DNA of 64,000 nucleotides from Bradyrhizobium sp. 138 (GTDB lineage Bacteria; Pseudomonadota; Alphaproteobacteria; Rhizobiales; Xanthobacteraceae): the NCBI RefSeq assembly GCF_023074075.1, contig NZ_JADPKT010000055.1, forward strand, positions 62,001-126,000, given 5' to 3'. The first letter of the stretch is position 1. Every line of letters starts with the position of its first letter. The position numbers and the translations under genes are program-made. Positions 8,450-18,400 of the stretch are shown here, piece by piece. The notes beneath the pieces are model-generated. The model worked only from the letters and a program-made list of their open reading frames with translations. It was not told the DNA's origin and ran no database searches.

Positions 8450-9262
8450 ATGACGAAAATCTCACTAATCGTCTCCGACGTCGACGGCACGCTGCTGACC
8501 AAGGACAAGACGCTGACCGAGCGCGCGAAGAGCGCGGTGCAGCGGCTGCACCAGGCCGGCATCGGTTTCACCATCACCTCCAGCCGCCCCGCGATCGGCA
8601 TGCGTTTTTTGATCGAGCCGCTGGCACTGTGGCTGCCGGTCGGTCCGTTCAACGGCTCCTCGATCGTCGACCCCGAGATGCGGCCGGTCGAGCAGCATCT
8701 CATCCCCGCCAGCGCAGCCGAGCGGTCCTTGCAGATCCTGCGCGAATTCGGCGCCGACATCTGGCTGTTCACCACCGACAAATGGCTGATCGATAACCCT
8801 GGCGGCAAATACGTCGCGCATGAGCGGCACACCATCCGGTCCGACCCGACCATCGTGACCGACTTCTCGCCTTACCTTGCCAGTGCCTGCAAGATCGTCG
8901 GCGCCAGCGCCGATGCAGCCGGCCTCGAGGCGTGCGAGAAGGCGATGCAGGAAGCGCTCGGCGTTGAGGCCACCGCCGTGCGCTCGCAGACCTATTATCT
9001 CGACATCACCCCGCCCGGATTCAACAAGGGCACGTTCGTCGAGGCGATGGCCAAGCACCTCGGGATTGCCACCGACGCCGTCGCCACCATCGGCGACATG
9101 CAGAACGACCTCGCGATGTTCGCCGTCAGCGGCGTCTCGATCGCCATGGGCAACGCCGCCGACAACGTCAAGGACCAAGCCACCCACGTCACCGCGACCA
9201 ACGAGCAAGACGGTTTTGCGGAAGCAATGGAGATGATCTTGAAGCGGAATGGGGTTGGCTGA
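8450..9262 (+). CDS. Cof-type HAD-superfamily phosphatase
   Basis: 270-residue haloacid-dehalogenase hydrolase of the Cof/YidA kind. Motif I is VSDVDGTLLTKDKTL (nucleophile and acid Asp pair), motif II includes FTITSSRP, and motif IV is TIGDMQNDLAMF, with the large C2-type cap between. Such enzymes dephosphorylate sugar phosphates and other phosphometabolites; its place at the end of the pentose-phosphate operon, 34 bases after gntK, fits a sugar-phosphate substrate, but none can be assigned from sequence. It is the last gene of this transcription unit; the following genes are on the other strand. Confidence 0.88.
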   Translation: MTKISLIVSDVDGTLLTKDKTLTERAKSAVQRLHQAGIGFTITSSRPAIGMRFLIEPLALWLPVGPFNGSSIVDPEMRPVEQHLIPASAAERSLQILREFGADIWLFTTDKWLIDNPGGKYVAHERHTIRSDPTIVTDFSPYLASACKIVGASADAAGLEACEKAMQEALGVEATAVRSQTYYLDITPPGFNKGTFVEAMAKHLGIATDAVATIGDMQNDLAMFAVSGVSIAMGNAADNVKDQATHVTATNEQDGFAEAMEMILKRNGVG

Positions 9263-9302
9263 ACGGCCCGCGGCTTGTTTGATCCTTCCGCTTCCAGCGC
9301 AC

Positions 9303-9436
9303 GCCTCGTCCTTCGAGACAACCGCTTCGCGGTCCCTCAGGTTGAGGCTAAGCAGCACTGGCGTTCGTTGAAACTGGTGCCGCGCACTCGGTCCTGATCC
9401 TGAGGGCCCGCCAGCGGCGGGCGTCTCGAAGGATGG
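9303..9436. repeat. Palindromic intergenic repeat (CGTCCTTCGAGAC family)
   Basis: The convergent gap between the HAD gene and the GH15 gene contains CGTCCTTCGAGAC (about 9307-9319) and its near-perfect inverse GTCTCGAAGGATG (9423-9435). Inside are smaller inverted segments (CCGCTTCGCGG, CCTCAGGTTGAGG, CCCGCCAGCGGCGGG). A partial copy of the left end recurs at 47571-47610. I recognise it as a dispersed repeat of Bradyrhizobium-type genomes. It may also act as a bidirectional terminator structure. Confidence 0.7.
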
Positions 9437-9475
9437 CCGCAGCACCTTCGCTCGTCGATGCAATGAAGACGGTCA

Positions 9476-11275
9476 CTACTTCGACCGCTGCATCGCCGGC
9501 TTCTCGCTCTTTTGCCTTGCCGCCGACAGATTGTGCGCGGTGTTGATCAGCGCGATGTGGGTCAGCGCCTGCGGAAAATTTCCGGTCTGGCGCCGGGCGA
9601 CTGAATCATATTCCTCGGCCAGCAGACCGACGTCGTTCGCGATGCCGGCCACGCGGTCGAGCAAGCCTTGCGCCTTGTCGAGATCGCCCGACAGCACGTG
9701 GGCATCGGCCAGCCACAACGTGCAGGCCAGGAACGCGCCCTCGAGCGGTGGCTGCCCCGCAGACATTTCGCGCGGATCGTGCCTCAGCACGAAGCCGTCG
9801 CGCATCAGGCATGTCTCGACCGCCGCGATGGTGCCGCGGATGCGTGGATCGTCCGCCGGCAGAAAGCCGACAGAAGGCAGCAGCAGCACGCTGGCATCGA
9901 GCAGTTTCGAGCCGTAGGATTCGACGAAGGTGTTTTCCTCCGTGTCAAATCCCCTGTTGCAGACGTCGCGATGAATCGCCTCACGCAAGGTATGCCAGTG
10001 CAGCAGCGGCGCCTTGAAGCCAAAGGTCTCCGCGCTCTTGATGCCGCGGTCGAAGGCAACCCAGGTCATCACCTTGGAGAAGACATAGTGCTTCGGCTGT
10101 CCGCGCCGCTCCCAGATGCCGTGATCGGGCCGGTCCCACACTTCGGCGAGATGGTTGAGCACGGCGCATTCCAGCGCCCAGGTCTCCTCGTCGAGCTTGA
10201 GCTTGGCCATGCGCGACTGATGGAAGGCGTCGATCAGCTCGCCGTAGACGTCGAGCTGGAGCTGCGCATGCGCGGCATTGCCGACGCGCACCGGCCGCGC
10301 GCCCTCATAGCCGTCGAGCCAGCCCGCCTCCCATTCCAACAGCCGCCGCTGGCCCCAGATGCCGTACATGATCTGCATGTTCGCCGGCGCGCCGGCGGCG
10401 GCGCGCAACAGCCAATTATGCCAGGCCGACGCTTCCTCGGTGTAGCCCGAGTTCATCAGCGCCAGCAGCGTGAAGGTGGCATCGCGCAACCAGCAGAAGC
10501 GATAATCCCAATTCCGGCTGCCGCCGAGCTTCTCCGGCAATGAGGTGGTGGGCGCTGCGACGATGCCGCCGGTCGGGGCGAAGGTCAGCGCTTTCAGCGT
10601 GATCAGCGAGCGCAGGATCAGGTCGCGATAGTCGCCGTCGCGGGTGCAATGGGTGCACCAGTCCTTCCAGAATTCCTCGGTGTCCCGGAGCGCGATCTCC
10701 GGATCGATCGGCCCGGGTGGGTCGAGATGCGAGGGGCCGTAGGTCAGCACGAACGGCACGGTCTCGCCGGCCTTGACCTCGAAGTCGGAGACCGTGGTCA
10801 GATTTTCCCCGCGGGTCTTCACCGGCGTGCGCAGCACCGTCATGTCCTGGCCGGCGATCGCCATCAGCGAATGATCGATCCGCCGCACCCAGGGAATATC
10901 AGCGCCGAAGCCGAAGCGGATGACGAGCTCCATCCGCATCTTCACCGTGCCCTCGAGGCCGCGCACCAGCCGGACGATGTCGGATGCCTTGCCGCGTGGC
11001 GGCATGAAGTCGATCAGCGCAATGGCGCCGCTCTTCGTCTCAAAGCGCGTTTCGAGGACGAGAGTATCGCCGAGATAGCGGCGCGAAATCTTCGTGACGT
11101 CCTCGCTGGGTGCGATCAGCCAGCGGCCGTTCTTGTGGTTGCCGAGGATCGCGGCGAAGCAGGCTTCGGAATCGAAGGCCGGCCAGCACAGCCAGTCGAT
11201 CGAGCCGTTGCGCCCGACCAGCGCCGCGGTCTCGCAATCACCGATCAGCGCATAGTCCTCGATCCTCTGAGACAA
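9476..11275 (-). CDS. Glycoside hydrolase family 15 protein (glucoamylase/trehalase-like)
   Basis: 599 residues. The N-terminal half has the bacterial GH15 signature ETAALVGRNGSIDWLCWPAFDSEACF, and the (alpha/alpha)6 barrel is shown by NWDYRFCWLRDATFTLLALMNSGYTEEA and by DVYGELIDAFH. GH15 members release glucose from starch-like glucans or hydrolyse trehalose; the actinobacterial trehalases of this family share the same opening. No signal peptide is visible, so a cytoplasmic role on glycogen-derived oligosaccharides or trehalose is likely. It lies 30 bases downstream of malQ on the same strand and is probably co-transcribed with it, opposite to the glgE/tre genes. Substrate cannot be settled by eye. 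Confidence 0.9.
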   Translation of the reverse strand: MSQRIEDYALIGDCETAALVGRNGSIDWLCWPAFDSEACFAAILGNHKNGRWLIAPSEDVTKISRRYLGDTLVLETRFETKSGAIALIDFMPPRGKASDIVRLVRGLEGTVKMRMELVIRFGFGADIPWVRRIDHSLMAIAGQDMTVLRTPVKTRGENLTTVSDFEVKAGETVPFVLTYGPSHLDPPGPIDPEIALRDTEEFWKDWCTHCTRDGDYRDLILRSLITLKALTFAPTGGIVAAPTTSLPEKLGGSRNWDYRFCWLRDATFTLLALMNSGYTEEASAWHNWLLRAAAGAPANMQIMYGIWGQRRLLEWEAGWLDGYEGARPVRVGNAAHAQLQLDVYGELIDAFHQSRMAKLKLDEETWALECAVLNHLAEVWDRPDHGIWERRGQPKHYVFSKVMTWVAFDRGIKSAETFGFKAPLLHWHTLREAIHRDVCNRGFDTEENTFVESYGSKLLDASVLLLPSVGFLPADDPRIRGTIAAVETCLMRDGFVLRHDPREMSAGQPPLEGAFLACTLWLADAHVLSGDLDKAQGLLDRVAGIANDVGLLAEEYDSVARRQTGNFPQALTHIALINTAHNLSAARQKSEKPAMQRSK

Positions 11276-11305
11276 TGTCGTGCGAGCCTAGGAATCCCCG
11301 GCCGT

Positions 11306-13267
11306 TCAACTCCCGCCGGGCAATGAACGTTCCCGCGTCGCAGCCTTCAAAGCTGCGAGATCGATCTTGGCGGCGATCTTGTCGAGCGCGACGGGCAGGC
11401 GTTGGCGCCAGTTCGGATGTTCGTCGATCGTGCCCGGAATGTTGGGCTGGTCGATCACGCCCAGCAGATCCTCCATCGATACCGCGAGCAGCCGGGACGG
11501 CGTGCGCGACAGAAAGGCCAGCACTGAATAGAGGTCGTTGGCCTTGATGCCGTTTTGGCGCAGGATCTCGTCGAGCCCGCCGAGCGCGTCCCAGCGCGCC
11601 TGGTCGTTCTCGCCGGGATCGAGCCCGAGCGATCGCTTCATCTTGAGGTCGCTGAAGGAGCGCCAGCCGGCATAGGTCGACAGGTCATGCGTGTTCAGCG
11701 TGACGAGCGCATTGGGCCGGTAATGGTCGACGTTGCGGAAATGGCCGGCATCGTCGCGCTCGAACATCATGACGAGATAGGACCAGATGCCGAAATCCTG
11801 CATCGTCTCGCGAAAACCCTCCGGCACGGTGCCGAGGTCCTCGCCGATCACGATGCATTTGTGGGCCGCGCTCTCGCGCGCCACAGCGCCGAGTAGTGCC
11901 TCGAACGGCATCTGCACATAGGCACCATTGTCCGGCTTGAAGCCGCGCGGCACCAGATAGAGCCGCTTCAGGCCGAGCACGTGGTCGAGCCTGATCGCGC
12001 CGGCATGGCGCATCGAAGCCGCGAGCATGTCGGCGAACGGCACGAAGGATTGCGCTTCCAGACCGCCGGCGTTGAAGCCGGCAAGACCCCAGTCCTGGCC
12101 GATGGTGTTGAGCACGTCGGGCGGCGCGCCGACGGCGAGATGACGGGAGATCGCCATCTGCTCGTTCCAGGCATCGAAGCCGTTGGACTGCACGCCGACG
12201 GCGACATCGAGATAGAGCCCGACGCGCATGCCGAGCTGGCTGGCGAGCGCCTTGGCGGCATGCAGCTGGCTGTCCGCCGTCCATTGCACGAACTCGACGA
12301 ATTCGACCTCGCGCTTGTCGGGGCCATTGCGCAGCCCGGCGCATTTGGCCTCATCCGGCTGCTGCCATTCCACCGGCCATTCCCACCACGGTGCGGTGAA
12401 GCGATGGCGCAGCACCTCGAAGCAGGCAAAGCGCGACAACAGTGGCGCGCGGGCGGCCCGGAAGGCGTCGAATGCCTTGCGGCGCGCTTCGCTCGCGCTC
12501 GTCACGAAGCTGTTGAAGGCGGCCCGCAAGGCCAGCCATTTCAGCGCCGCCATGTCGGCATAGGGCACGCGGTCGCCTTCACGCAGACGGGCAGCGGTCG
12601 CGGCCGCGTCGGGCACGAGGTCCGCCGCGAATTCGGGAATGGCCTCGACGTCGATATAGAGCGGATTGAGGAACAGGCGGCTGTTCGGCGAATAGGGGCT
12701 GCAATCGGCCGGGTGGTCGTCGAACAGGACGTGCAGCGGATTGAGCCCGACGCCGTCGGCCCCCAGCTGCTTGGCGAGCCGCACGAGATCGGCAAGGTCG
12801 GTGAAATCGCCGATGCCCCAATTGCGGCCCGAACGGACGCTGTAGAGCTGCACGGCGAGCAGCCAGCCGCGGTCGAAATCGCCGCCGAAAGCGCGCTCGG
12901 GCGCCACGATCATCGGCACCTCTTCCGTCACACCTTCGGCATCGGTCAGTGTCAATCGGTGATAGCCGAGCGGCAGGCCGGCGGGCCAGGCGATCACGGG
13001 CTCGCGCGTCTCGCCTTTGGCGATCGATTTGCCGTTGGCGGTCAATGTCCATTGCAGCGGCGGCGCGCCGATCGCCGCCAATTCCGTGCGCGGATGTCCG
13101 AGCGCGCGAACCACGACGGGCCCGCTGACGAAGCGGTAGACCCGCTTCTCCGGCAGGGCGTCGAGGATGGACTTCAGGGCCACGGGATCGGTGACCCGCA
13201 GCTTTCCGAGGGCGTCAACGAATTCGGATTGAACGCCCTTGATCCGGGCTTGAGCTAAAAGATCCAT
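11306..13267 (-). CDS. malQ: 4-alpha-glucanotransferase (amylomaltase)
   Basis: Transfers alpha-1,4-glucan segments between malto-oligosaccharides and releases glucose, recycling short chains left by debranching. About 653 residues from ATG 13267; an in-frame ATG at 13306 would add 13 residues, and neither has a strong ribosome-binding site. GH77 motifs seen: NWGIGDFTDLADLVRLAKQLG, PYSPNSRLFLNPLYID, RLDHVLGLKRLYLVPRG around the nucleophile region, IGEDLGTVPEGFRE with the acid/base Glu, and TLNTHDLSTYAGW. An EcfG-like promoter (13345-13370) points at it. It is divergent from glgE and followed by the GH15 gene. Confidence 0.92.
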   Translation of the reverse strand: MDLLAQARIKGVQSEFVDALGKLRVTDPVALKSILDALPEKRVYRFVSGPVVVRALGHPRTELAAIGAPPLQWTLTANGKSIAKGETREPVIAWPAGLPLGYHRLTLTDAEGVTEEVPMIVAPERAFGGDFDRGWLLAVQLYSVRSGRNWGIGDFTDLADLVRLAKQLGADGVGLNPLHVLFDDHPADCSPYSPNSRLFLNPLYIDVEAIPEFAADLVPDAAATAARLREGDRVPYADMAALKWLALRAAFNSFVTSASEARRKAFDAFRAARAPLLSRFACFEVLRHRFTAPWWEWPVEWQQPDEAKCAGLRNGPDKREVEFVEFVQWTADSQLHAAKALASQLGMRVGLYLDVAVGVQSNGFDAWNEQMAISRHLAVGAPPDVLNTIGQDWGLAGFNAGGLEAQSFVPFADMLAASMRHAGAIRLDHVLGLKRLYLVPRGFKPDNGAYVQMPFEALLGAVARESAAHKCIVIGEDLGTVPEGFRETMQDFGIWSYLVMMFERDDAGHFRNVDHYRPNALVTLNTHDLSTYAGWRSFSDLKMKRSLGLDPGENDQARWDALGGLDEILRQNGIKANDLYSVLAFLSRTPSRLLAVSMEDLLGVIDQPNIPGTIDEHPNWRQRLPVALDKIAAKIDLAALKAATRERSLPGGS

Positions 13268-13344
13268 TCGGCACGCAGCTTGCAGGCCACCCTTTGCCGG
13301 GGGCATCGATTTTAACGAGGCAGCGGAAGACGTTAGTCGGCCTT

Positions 13345-13370
13345 AACGCACAAACGGCGGTTGCCGTTCC
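13345..13370 (-). promoter_or_regulatory. EcfG-type promoter of malQ-GH15
   Basis: On the minus strand: GGAAC (13370-13366), 17 bases, CGTT (13348-13345), an exact match to the EcfG consensus. Transcription would begin about 30 bases before ATG 13306 or 70 before 13267. The GGAAC is one arm of a palindrome GTTCC-CGAGG-GGAAC (13366-13380); the other arm faces glgE but has only CTTT 17 bases on, so a promoter in that direction is weak. Confidence 0.6.
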
Positions 13371-13471
13371 CGAGGGGAACTAATGACACACAAGCGGCTT
13401 TTTATATAGGTATCAAGTGTAGGTTCCCGACAAGGGAAACGGGCCCCTGCTTTCTTGTCAATGGCATCACC

Positions 13472-15418
13472 GTGAACAAGACAATTCAAACTGTCGAAAG
13501 TGCCGCAGCCGGCAGCGCTTTCCTGATCGAAGACGTCTATCCCGCGATCGATGGCGGCCGCTTCGCCGTGAAGCGGATCGCGGGCGAACGGGTCGAGGTG
13601 TGGGCCGATGTTTACCGTGATGGCGACGCCGTGGTCAGCGCGGCGCTACTCTGGCGTCCCGAGCAGGATCGGGATTGGCGGCGTGAGCCGATGATCCATC
13701 ACGGCAATGACCGCTGGTCCGGTGCGTTTACGCCGGTCGAGCCCGGTCAATACGTCTATGCGGTCGAGGCCTGGACCGACGAGTTCGCCAGCTGGTCTCA
13801 CGCCGTCGCGCGCAAGCGGCGAACCGGCGCTGATGTCAGCCTCGATGCGATCGAGGGCGCCGGGCTCCTGACCAAGGCCCATGGCGCTCCGCAGGCCGCC
13901 GCGGCGATCATCGTCAGACAATGCGAGGATTATCTTCAAACCGGCGATGTGACCTCGCTGCTTGCAACCGAGCTCGGTGATGCCATGGCCGAGAGCCAGT
14001 CCCGGCCCGACCTGACCCGCTCACAGCCCTTTCCGCTGACAATCGACCGCGACAGAGCGCGGTTTGGCGCCTGGTATCAGATGATGCCGCGCAGCCAGAG
14101 CCGGATCCCCGGCCAGCACGGCACGCTCCGCGACTGCATCGCGCGGGTCCCTGATATCGCGGCGATGGGGTTTGACGTGCTCTATTTCACGCCGATCCAT
14201 CCGATCGGCCGCAGCCGCCGCAAGGGCCGCAACAATGCGCCGGTGGCCACCGAAGGCGAACCCGGCTCGCCCTATGCGATCGGAGCCGCCGAGGGCGGCC
14301 ACGATGCGCTGCATCCCGAGCTCGGCACCATCGAGGATTTTCGCGCGCTGGTGGCGACCTGCCTTGAGTATGGCCTCGAGCTGGCGCTGGACTTCGCCGT
14401 GCAATGCTCACCGGATCATCCCTGGCTGACGCAGCATCCAGAATGGTTCAAATGGCGGCCGGACCGCTCGGTGCGGACGGCGGATGGACCCTATTCCGAC
14501 ATCGTGATCCCCGATTTCGCCTCGGTCGACCGCGTCGGCCTGTGGAACGCCTTTCGCGATGCCATGCTGTTCTGGATCGACCAGGGCGTCACCATCTTCG
14601 CCATCGACAATCATGACACCGCGCCGCTCGCGTTCTGGGACTGGCTGATCCGCGACATCCGCCGCCGGCATCCCGAGGTGATCCTGTTCTCCAAGACGTT
14701 CGCGCGGCCGAAGCTGATGAAGGGCCTCGCCAAGCTCGGCTTTGCGCAGTCCTTCACCTATTTCCCCTGGCGCACCTCGCGGTGGGAGCTGGAGCAATAT
14801 CTCGGCGAGCTGACGCGCTATCCCGAGCGCGACTTCTATCGCCCGAACCTGTTCGTCAACACGCCCGATCTGCTGCCCTATCATCTCCAGAGCGCCGAAG
14901 CCTGGGCGTTCAAGTCACGCGTTGCGCTGGCGGCGGGTTTGTCGGGCAGCTACGGCGTTTACAGCGGGTTCGAGCTGCTCGAGCACGAGGCGATCCCCGG
15001 CCGCGAGGAATATCTGGATTCCGAGAAATATCAGATCCGGCAACGCGACTGGGACAAGCCCGGCAACATCAAGTCCTACATTGCCGCACTCAACCGCATC
15101 CGCAACGACAACGCCGCGCTCCAGCAAACGGCGAACTTGCGTTTTCTCGGCATCGAAGACGGCGAGACAATCGCCTTCGTCAAGGAGGCGGCTGAGCCCG
15201 CCAACACCGTCGTGATCGTGATCGCGCTGTCGCGCCATGTGCGCGAATTCTGGCTGCCGCTCGGCGACGTCACCGTTGACGCCGGCGGGCAGCGACACCA
15301 TGTGACGACACTCGAAAACCTCCTCACCGGCGAACAGTCCCGCATCGAATGGGGCGGGATCAGGTTGCGTATCGATCCCGACCGCGATCCGGCGCTCTTG
15401 TTCCGCTGCCTGGCGTAA
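13472..15418 (+). CDS. glgE: GlgE-like maltosyltransferase with altered catalytic residues
   Basis: GH13_3 family protein resembling alpha-1,4-glucan:maltose-1-phosphate maltosyltransferase, which extends glucan from maltose-1-phosphate. 648 residues from GTG 13472. An N-terminal beta domain (residues ~15-110) precedes the barrel; PIHPIGRSRRKGRNN, GGHDALHPELGT and CSPDHPWL match GlgE. The expected nucleophile is kept (Asp379 in FAIDNHDTAPLAFWDW), as is the third Asp (about 466, in VNTPDLLP). However, the general-acid position 29 residues after the nucleophile is Lys408 (ILFSKTFARP instead of the usual LAEAFTRP), and DNPHTKP reads DNHDTAP. WYExFPRS reads WYQMMPRS. It is 10 bases upstream of treS-mak, as in true GlgE operons. 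Activity is therefore doubtful despite perfect context. Confidence 0.85.
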   Translation: MNKTIQTVESAAAGSAFLIEDVYPAIDGGRFAVKRIAGERVEVWADVYRDGDAVVSAALLWRPEQDRDWRREPMIHHGNDRWSGAFTPVEPGQYVYAVEAWTDEFASWSHAVARKRRTGADVSLDAIEGAGLLTKAHGAPQAAAAIIVRQCEDYLQTGDVTSLLATELGDAMAESQSRPDLTRSQPFPLTIDRDRARFGAWYQMMPRSQSRIPGQHGTLRDCIARVPDIAAMGFDVLYFTPIHPIGRSRRKGRNNAPVATEGEPGSPYAIGAAEGGHDALHPELGTIEDFRALVATCLEYGLELALDFAVQCSPDHPWLTQHPEWFKWRPDRSVRTADGPYSDIVIPDFASVDRVGLWNAFRDAMLFWIDQGVTIFAIDNHDTAPLAFWDWLIRDIRRRHPEVILFSKTFARPKLMKGLAKLGFAQSFTYFPWRTSRWELEQYLGELTRYPERDFYRPNLFVNTPDLLPYHLQSAEAWAFKSRVALAAGLSGSYGVYSGFELLEHEAIPGREEYLDSEKYQIRQRDWDKPGNIKSYIAALNRIRNDNAALQQTANLRFLGIEDGETIAFVKEAAEPANTVVIVIALSRHVREFWLPLGDVTVDAGGQRHHVTTLENLLTGEQSRIEWGGIRLRIDPDRDPALLFRCLA

Positions 15419-15428
15419 GGGGCACGCC

Positions 15429-18400
15429 ATGAATGTTCTATCTTCCGTCGACACCAAGAAGGCCGAGGCTGCCGAGATCGTGGATGAGCTCTGGTACAAG
15501 GACGCCATCATCTACCAGCTCCACGTCAAGGCATTCGCCGACAGCAACAACGACGGCATCGGCGACTTCGCCGGACTGACCGAGAAGCTGCCCTATCTGC
15601 AGGAGCTCGGCGTCACCGCATTGTGGCTGCTGCCGTTCTACCCCTCGCCCGGCCGCGACGATGGCTATGACATCGCCGATTACGGCTCGGTCAATCCCGA
15701 TTTCGGGACGATGAAGGACTTCAAGCGCTTCATTCAGGAAGCGCAGAAGCGGGGCTTGCGCGTCATCACCGAGCTCGTCGTCAACCACACCTCGGACCAG
15801 CACAAATGGTTCAAGCGCGCGCGCCGCAGCCATCCGGGCTCGAGCGCCCGCAACTGGTATGTCTGGAGCGACACCGACCAGAAATACCTGGGCACGCGCA
15901 TCATCTTCACCGACACCGAGAAGTCGAACTGGACCTGGGATCACGAGGCCGGGGCGTTCTACTGGCACCGGTTCTTCTCGCACCAGCCGGACCTCAATTT
16001 CGACAATCCGCGCGTGGTCAGCGCGCTGATCCAGGTGATGAAGCGTTGGCTCGACGCCGGCGTCGACGGCTTCCGATTGGACGCCATTCCCTATCTCTGC
16101 GAGCGCGAGGGCACCTCGAACGAGAACCTCCCCGAGACGCATGCGATCATCAAGCGCCTGCGCCAGGAGCTGGACTCCTACTCGAAGGGCAAGCTGCTGC
16201 TGGCAGAGGCCAATCAATGGCCGGAGGACGTGCAGGAATATTTCGGCCGTGGCGACGAGTGCCATATGGCCTATCACTTCCCGCTGATGCCGCGCATCTA
16301 CATGGCGATCGCGCAGGAGGACCGCTTTCCGATCACCGACATCCTGCGCCAGACGCCAGACATTCCGGCGAGCTGCCAATGGGCGCTGTTCCTGCGCAAT
16401 CATGACGAGCTGACGCTGGAGATGGTCACCGATGTCGAGCGCGACTATCTCTGGACCACCTACGCCAACGACCCGCGCGCCCGCATCAATGTCGGCATCC
16501 GCCGGCGCCTCGCGCCGCTGATGGACAACGACCGGCGCAAGATCGAGTTGATGAACTCGCTGCTGCTGTCCTTCCCCGGCACGCCGATCGTCTATTACGG
16601 CGACGAGATCGGGATGGGTGACAACATCTATCTCGGCGACCGCAACGGCGTGCGCACGCCGATGCAGTGGAGCCCGGACCGCAATGGCGGCTTCTCGCGC
16701 TGCGACCCGGCCCGCCTCTACGCGCCGCTGATCATGGACCCGGTCTACGGCTACGAATCGGTCAACGTCGAGGCGCAGTCGCGCAGCCTGTCTTCGCTGC
16801 TCAGCGCCACCAAGCGGCTGATCTCGGTGCGCAAGTCGACGCTCGCCTTCGGCCGCGGTACCATGACCTTCATCCGCCCGGCCAACCGCGCCGTGCTGGC
16901 CTATGTCCGGCAGTATCGCGACGAGGTGATCCTCTGCGTCGCCAATCTGTCGCGCGCTGCGCAGGCGACTGAGCTCGATCTGTCGCCGTGGAAGGACCGC
17001 ATCCCGCAGGAGATGCTCGGCCGCACCCGCTTTCCCGCGATCGGCGAACTGCCCTATATGATCACGCTGGGGCCCTACGGCTTCTACTGGTTCCAGCTGC
17101 AGGAGCGCGACAAGTCCGAGCCGGTGACGCCGCGCGCGGTGCCGGAATTCGAGACGCTGGTGGTGCCGGTGAATTCGAACTGGGTGTCGCTCGCCCGCGA
17201 GCGGGGCATTTTCGAGCGCGACGTGCTGCCGGGATTCTTGTCACGGACGCGGTGGTATCCCGAGCACAATCCCAAGCAGATCAAGACCACGCTGACCTCG
17301 GCCGTGCCGTTCTGCGACATCGGCGACAACAGGCCCTGGATCGCGTTCTTTGAGAGGGCGGGCCAGGAGGCCTCGCCGCGTTACGTGCTGCCGATGCAGA
17401 TCGAGTGGGTGCGCTTCGACCGGGAGCGCTTCAACCCCAAGGCGCTCGCCGCCGTGCGCCAGGGTGCACGCGAGGGCACGTTGCTCGACGTCGCGACCGA
17501 CCAGATCTTCATCGGCCTGTTCCTGCGCAATTTGTCGCAGAATCTGGTGGTGGAGGAGAACAATCTGCGGCTCGAGTTCAAGGCCACCAGCCGGTTCGCC
17601 GACTACACCATCAAGGAGCCCGAACGGATCCGCGCGATCGAACAGTCGAACAGCACCGCCCTGGTCGACAACCAGTACGTCGCGAAGATCTATCGTCAGC
17701 TCGAAAGCGGCATCAATCCCGAGATCGAGATCGGCCATTATCTCACCGAGGTCGCGCGCTTTGCCAATATGCCGGCATTGCTCGGCAGCGTCGAGCTGGT
17801 CGAGGGCGATCGGCGCAGCCCCCTCGGCGTGCTGCATGCCTATGTCGAGAACCAGGGCGATGGCTGGACCGTGACCACGGGTTATCTCGATCGCTACATC
17901 GACGAGCAGCGCGTGTTGCCGGCGGGCGAAGCGCCCCGCGAGACCCAGGAGCAAGCGCCCTATCTGCACTTCATCGCGCAGATCGGCAGGCGGCTCGCCG
18001 AGATGCATGTCGCCCTGGCCGCGGCGAAGGCGGACGATCTCGCCCCCGAGCCGATCGGTCCCGCGCAGGTCGAACGACTTGTGTCCGACCTCAAGGCGCG
18101 GGCCCAACGGGTCATTCAGCAGCTGGCCGACAGCCGCGACGGCCTGCGGGAGGCGGACCGGCCGCTGATCGACCGGCTCACGGCCGTGCGCTCAACCCTG
18201 CCCGACCACCTCGACGCACTATTGCCTTCCGAGCTCGGCGGGTTGAACATCCGTCATCATGGCGACTTCCGCCTCGGGCAGACTCTGATCGTGAAGGACG
18301 ATATCTTCATCATCGACTTCGACGGCGATCCGCGTCTGCCGCTGGCCGGCAAGCGGCGCAAGCTGCCTGCTGCGCGCGACGTCGTCGGCATGATCCGCTC

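Noticed and set aside
13376..13401. EcfG-type promoter towards glgE
   Set aside because: GGAAC is present but the expected -10 reads CTTT at spacing 17, so the match is incomplete.
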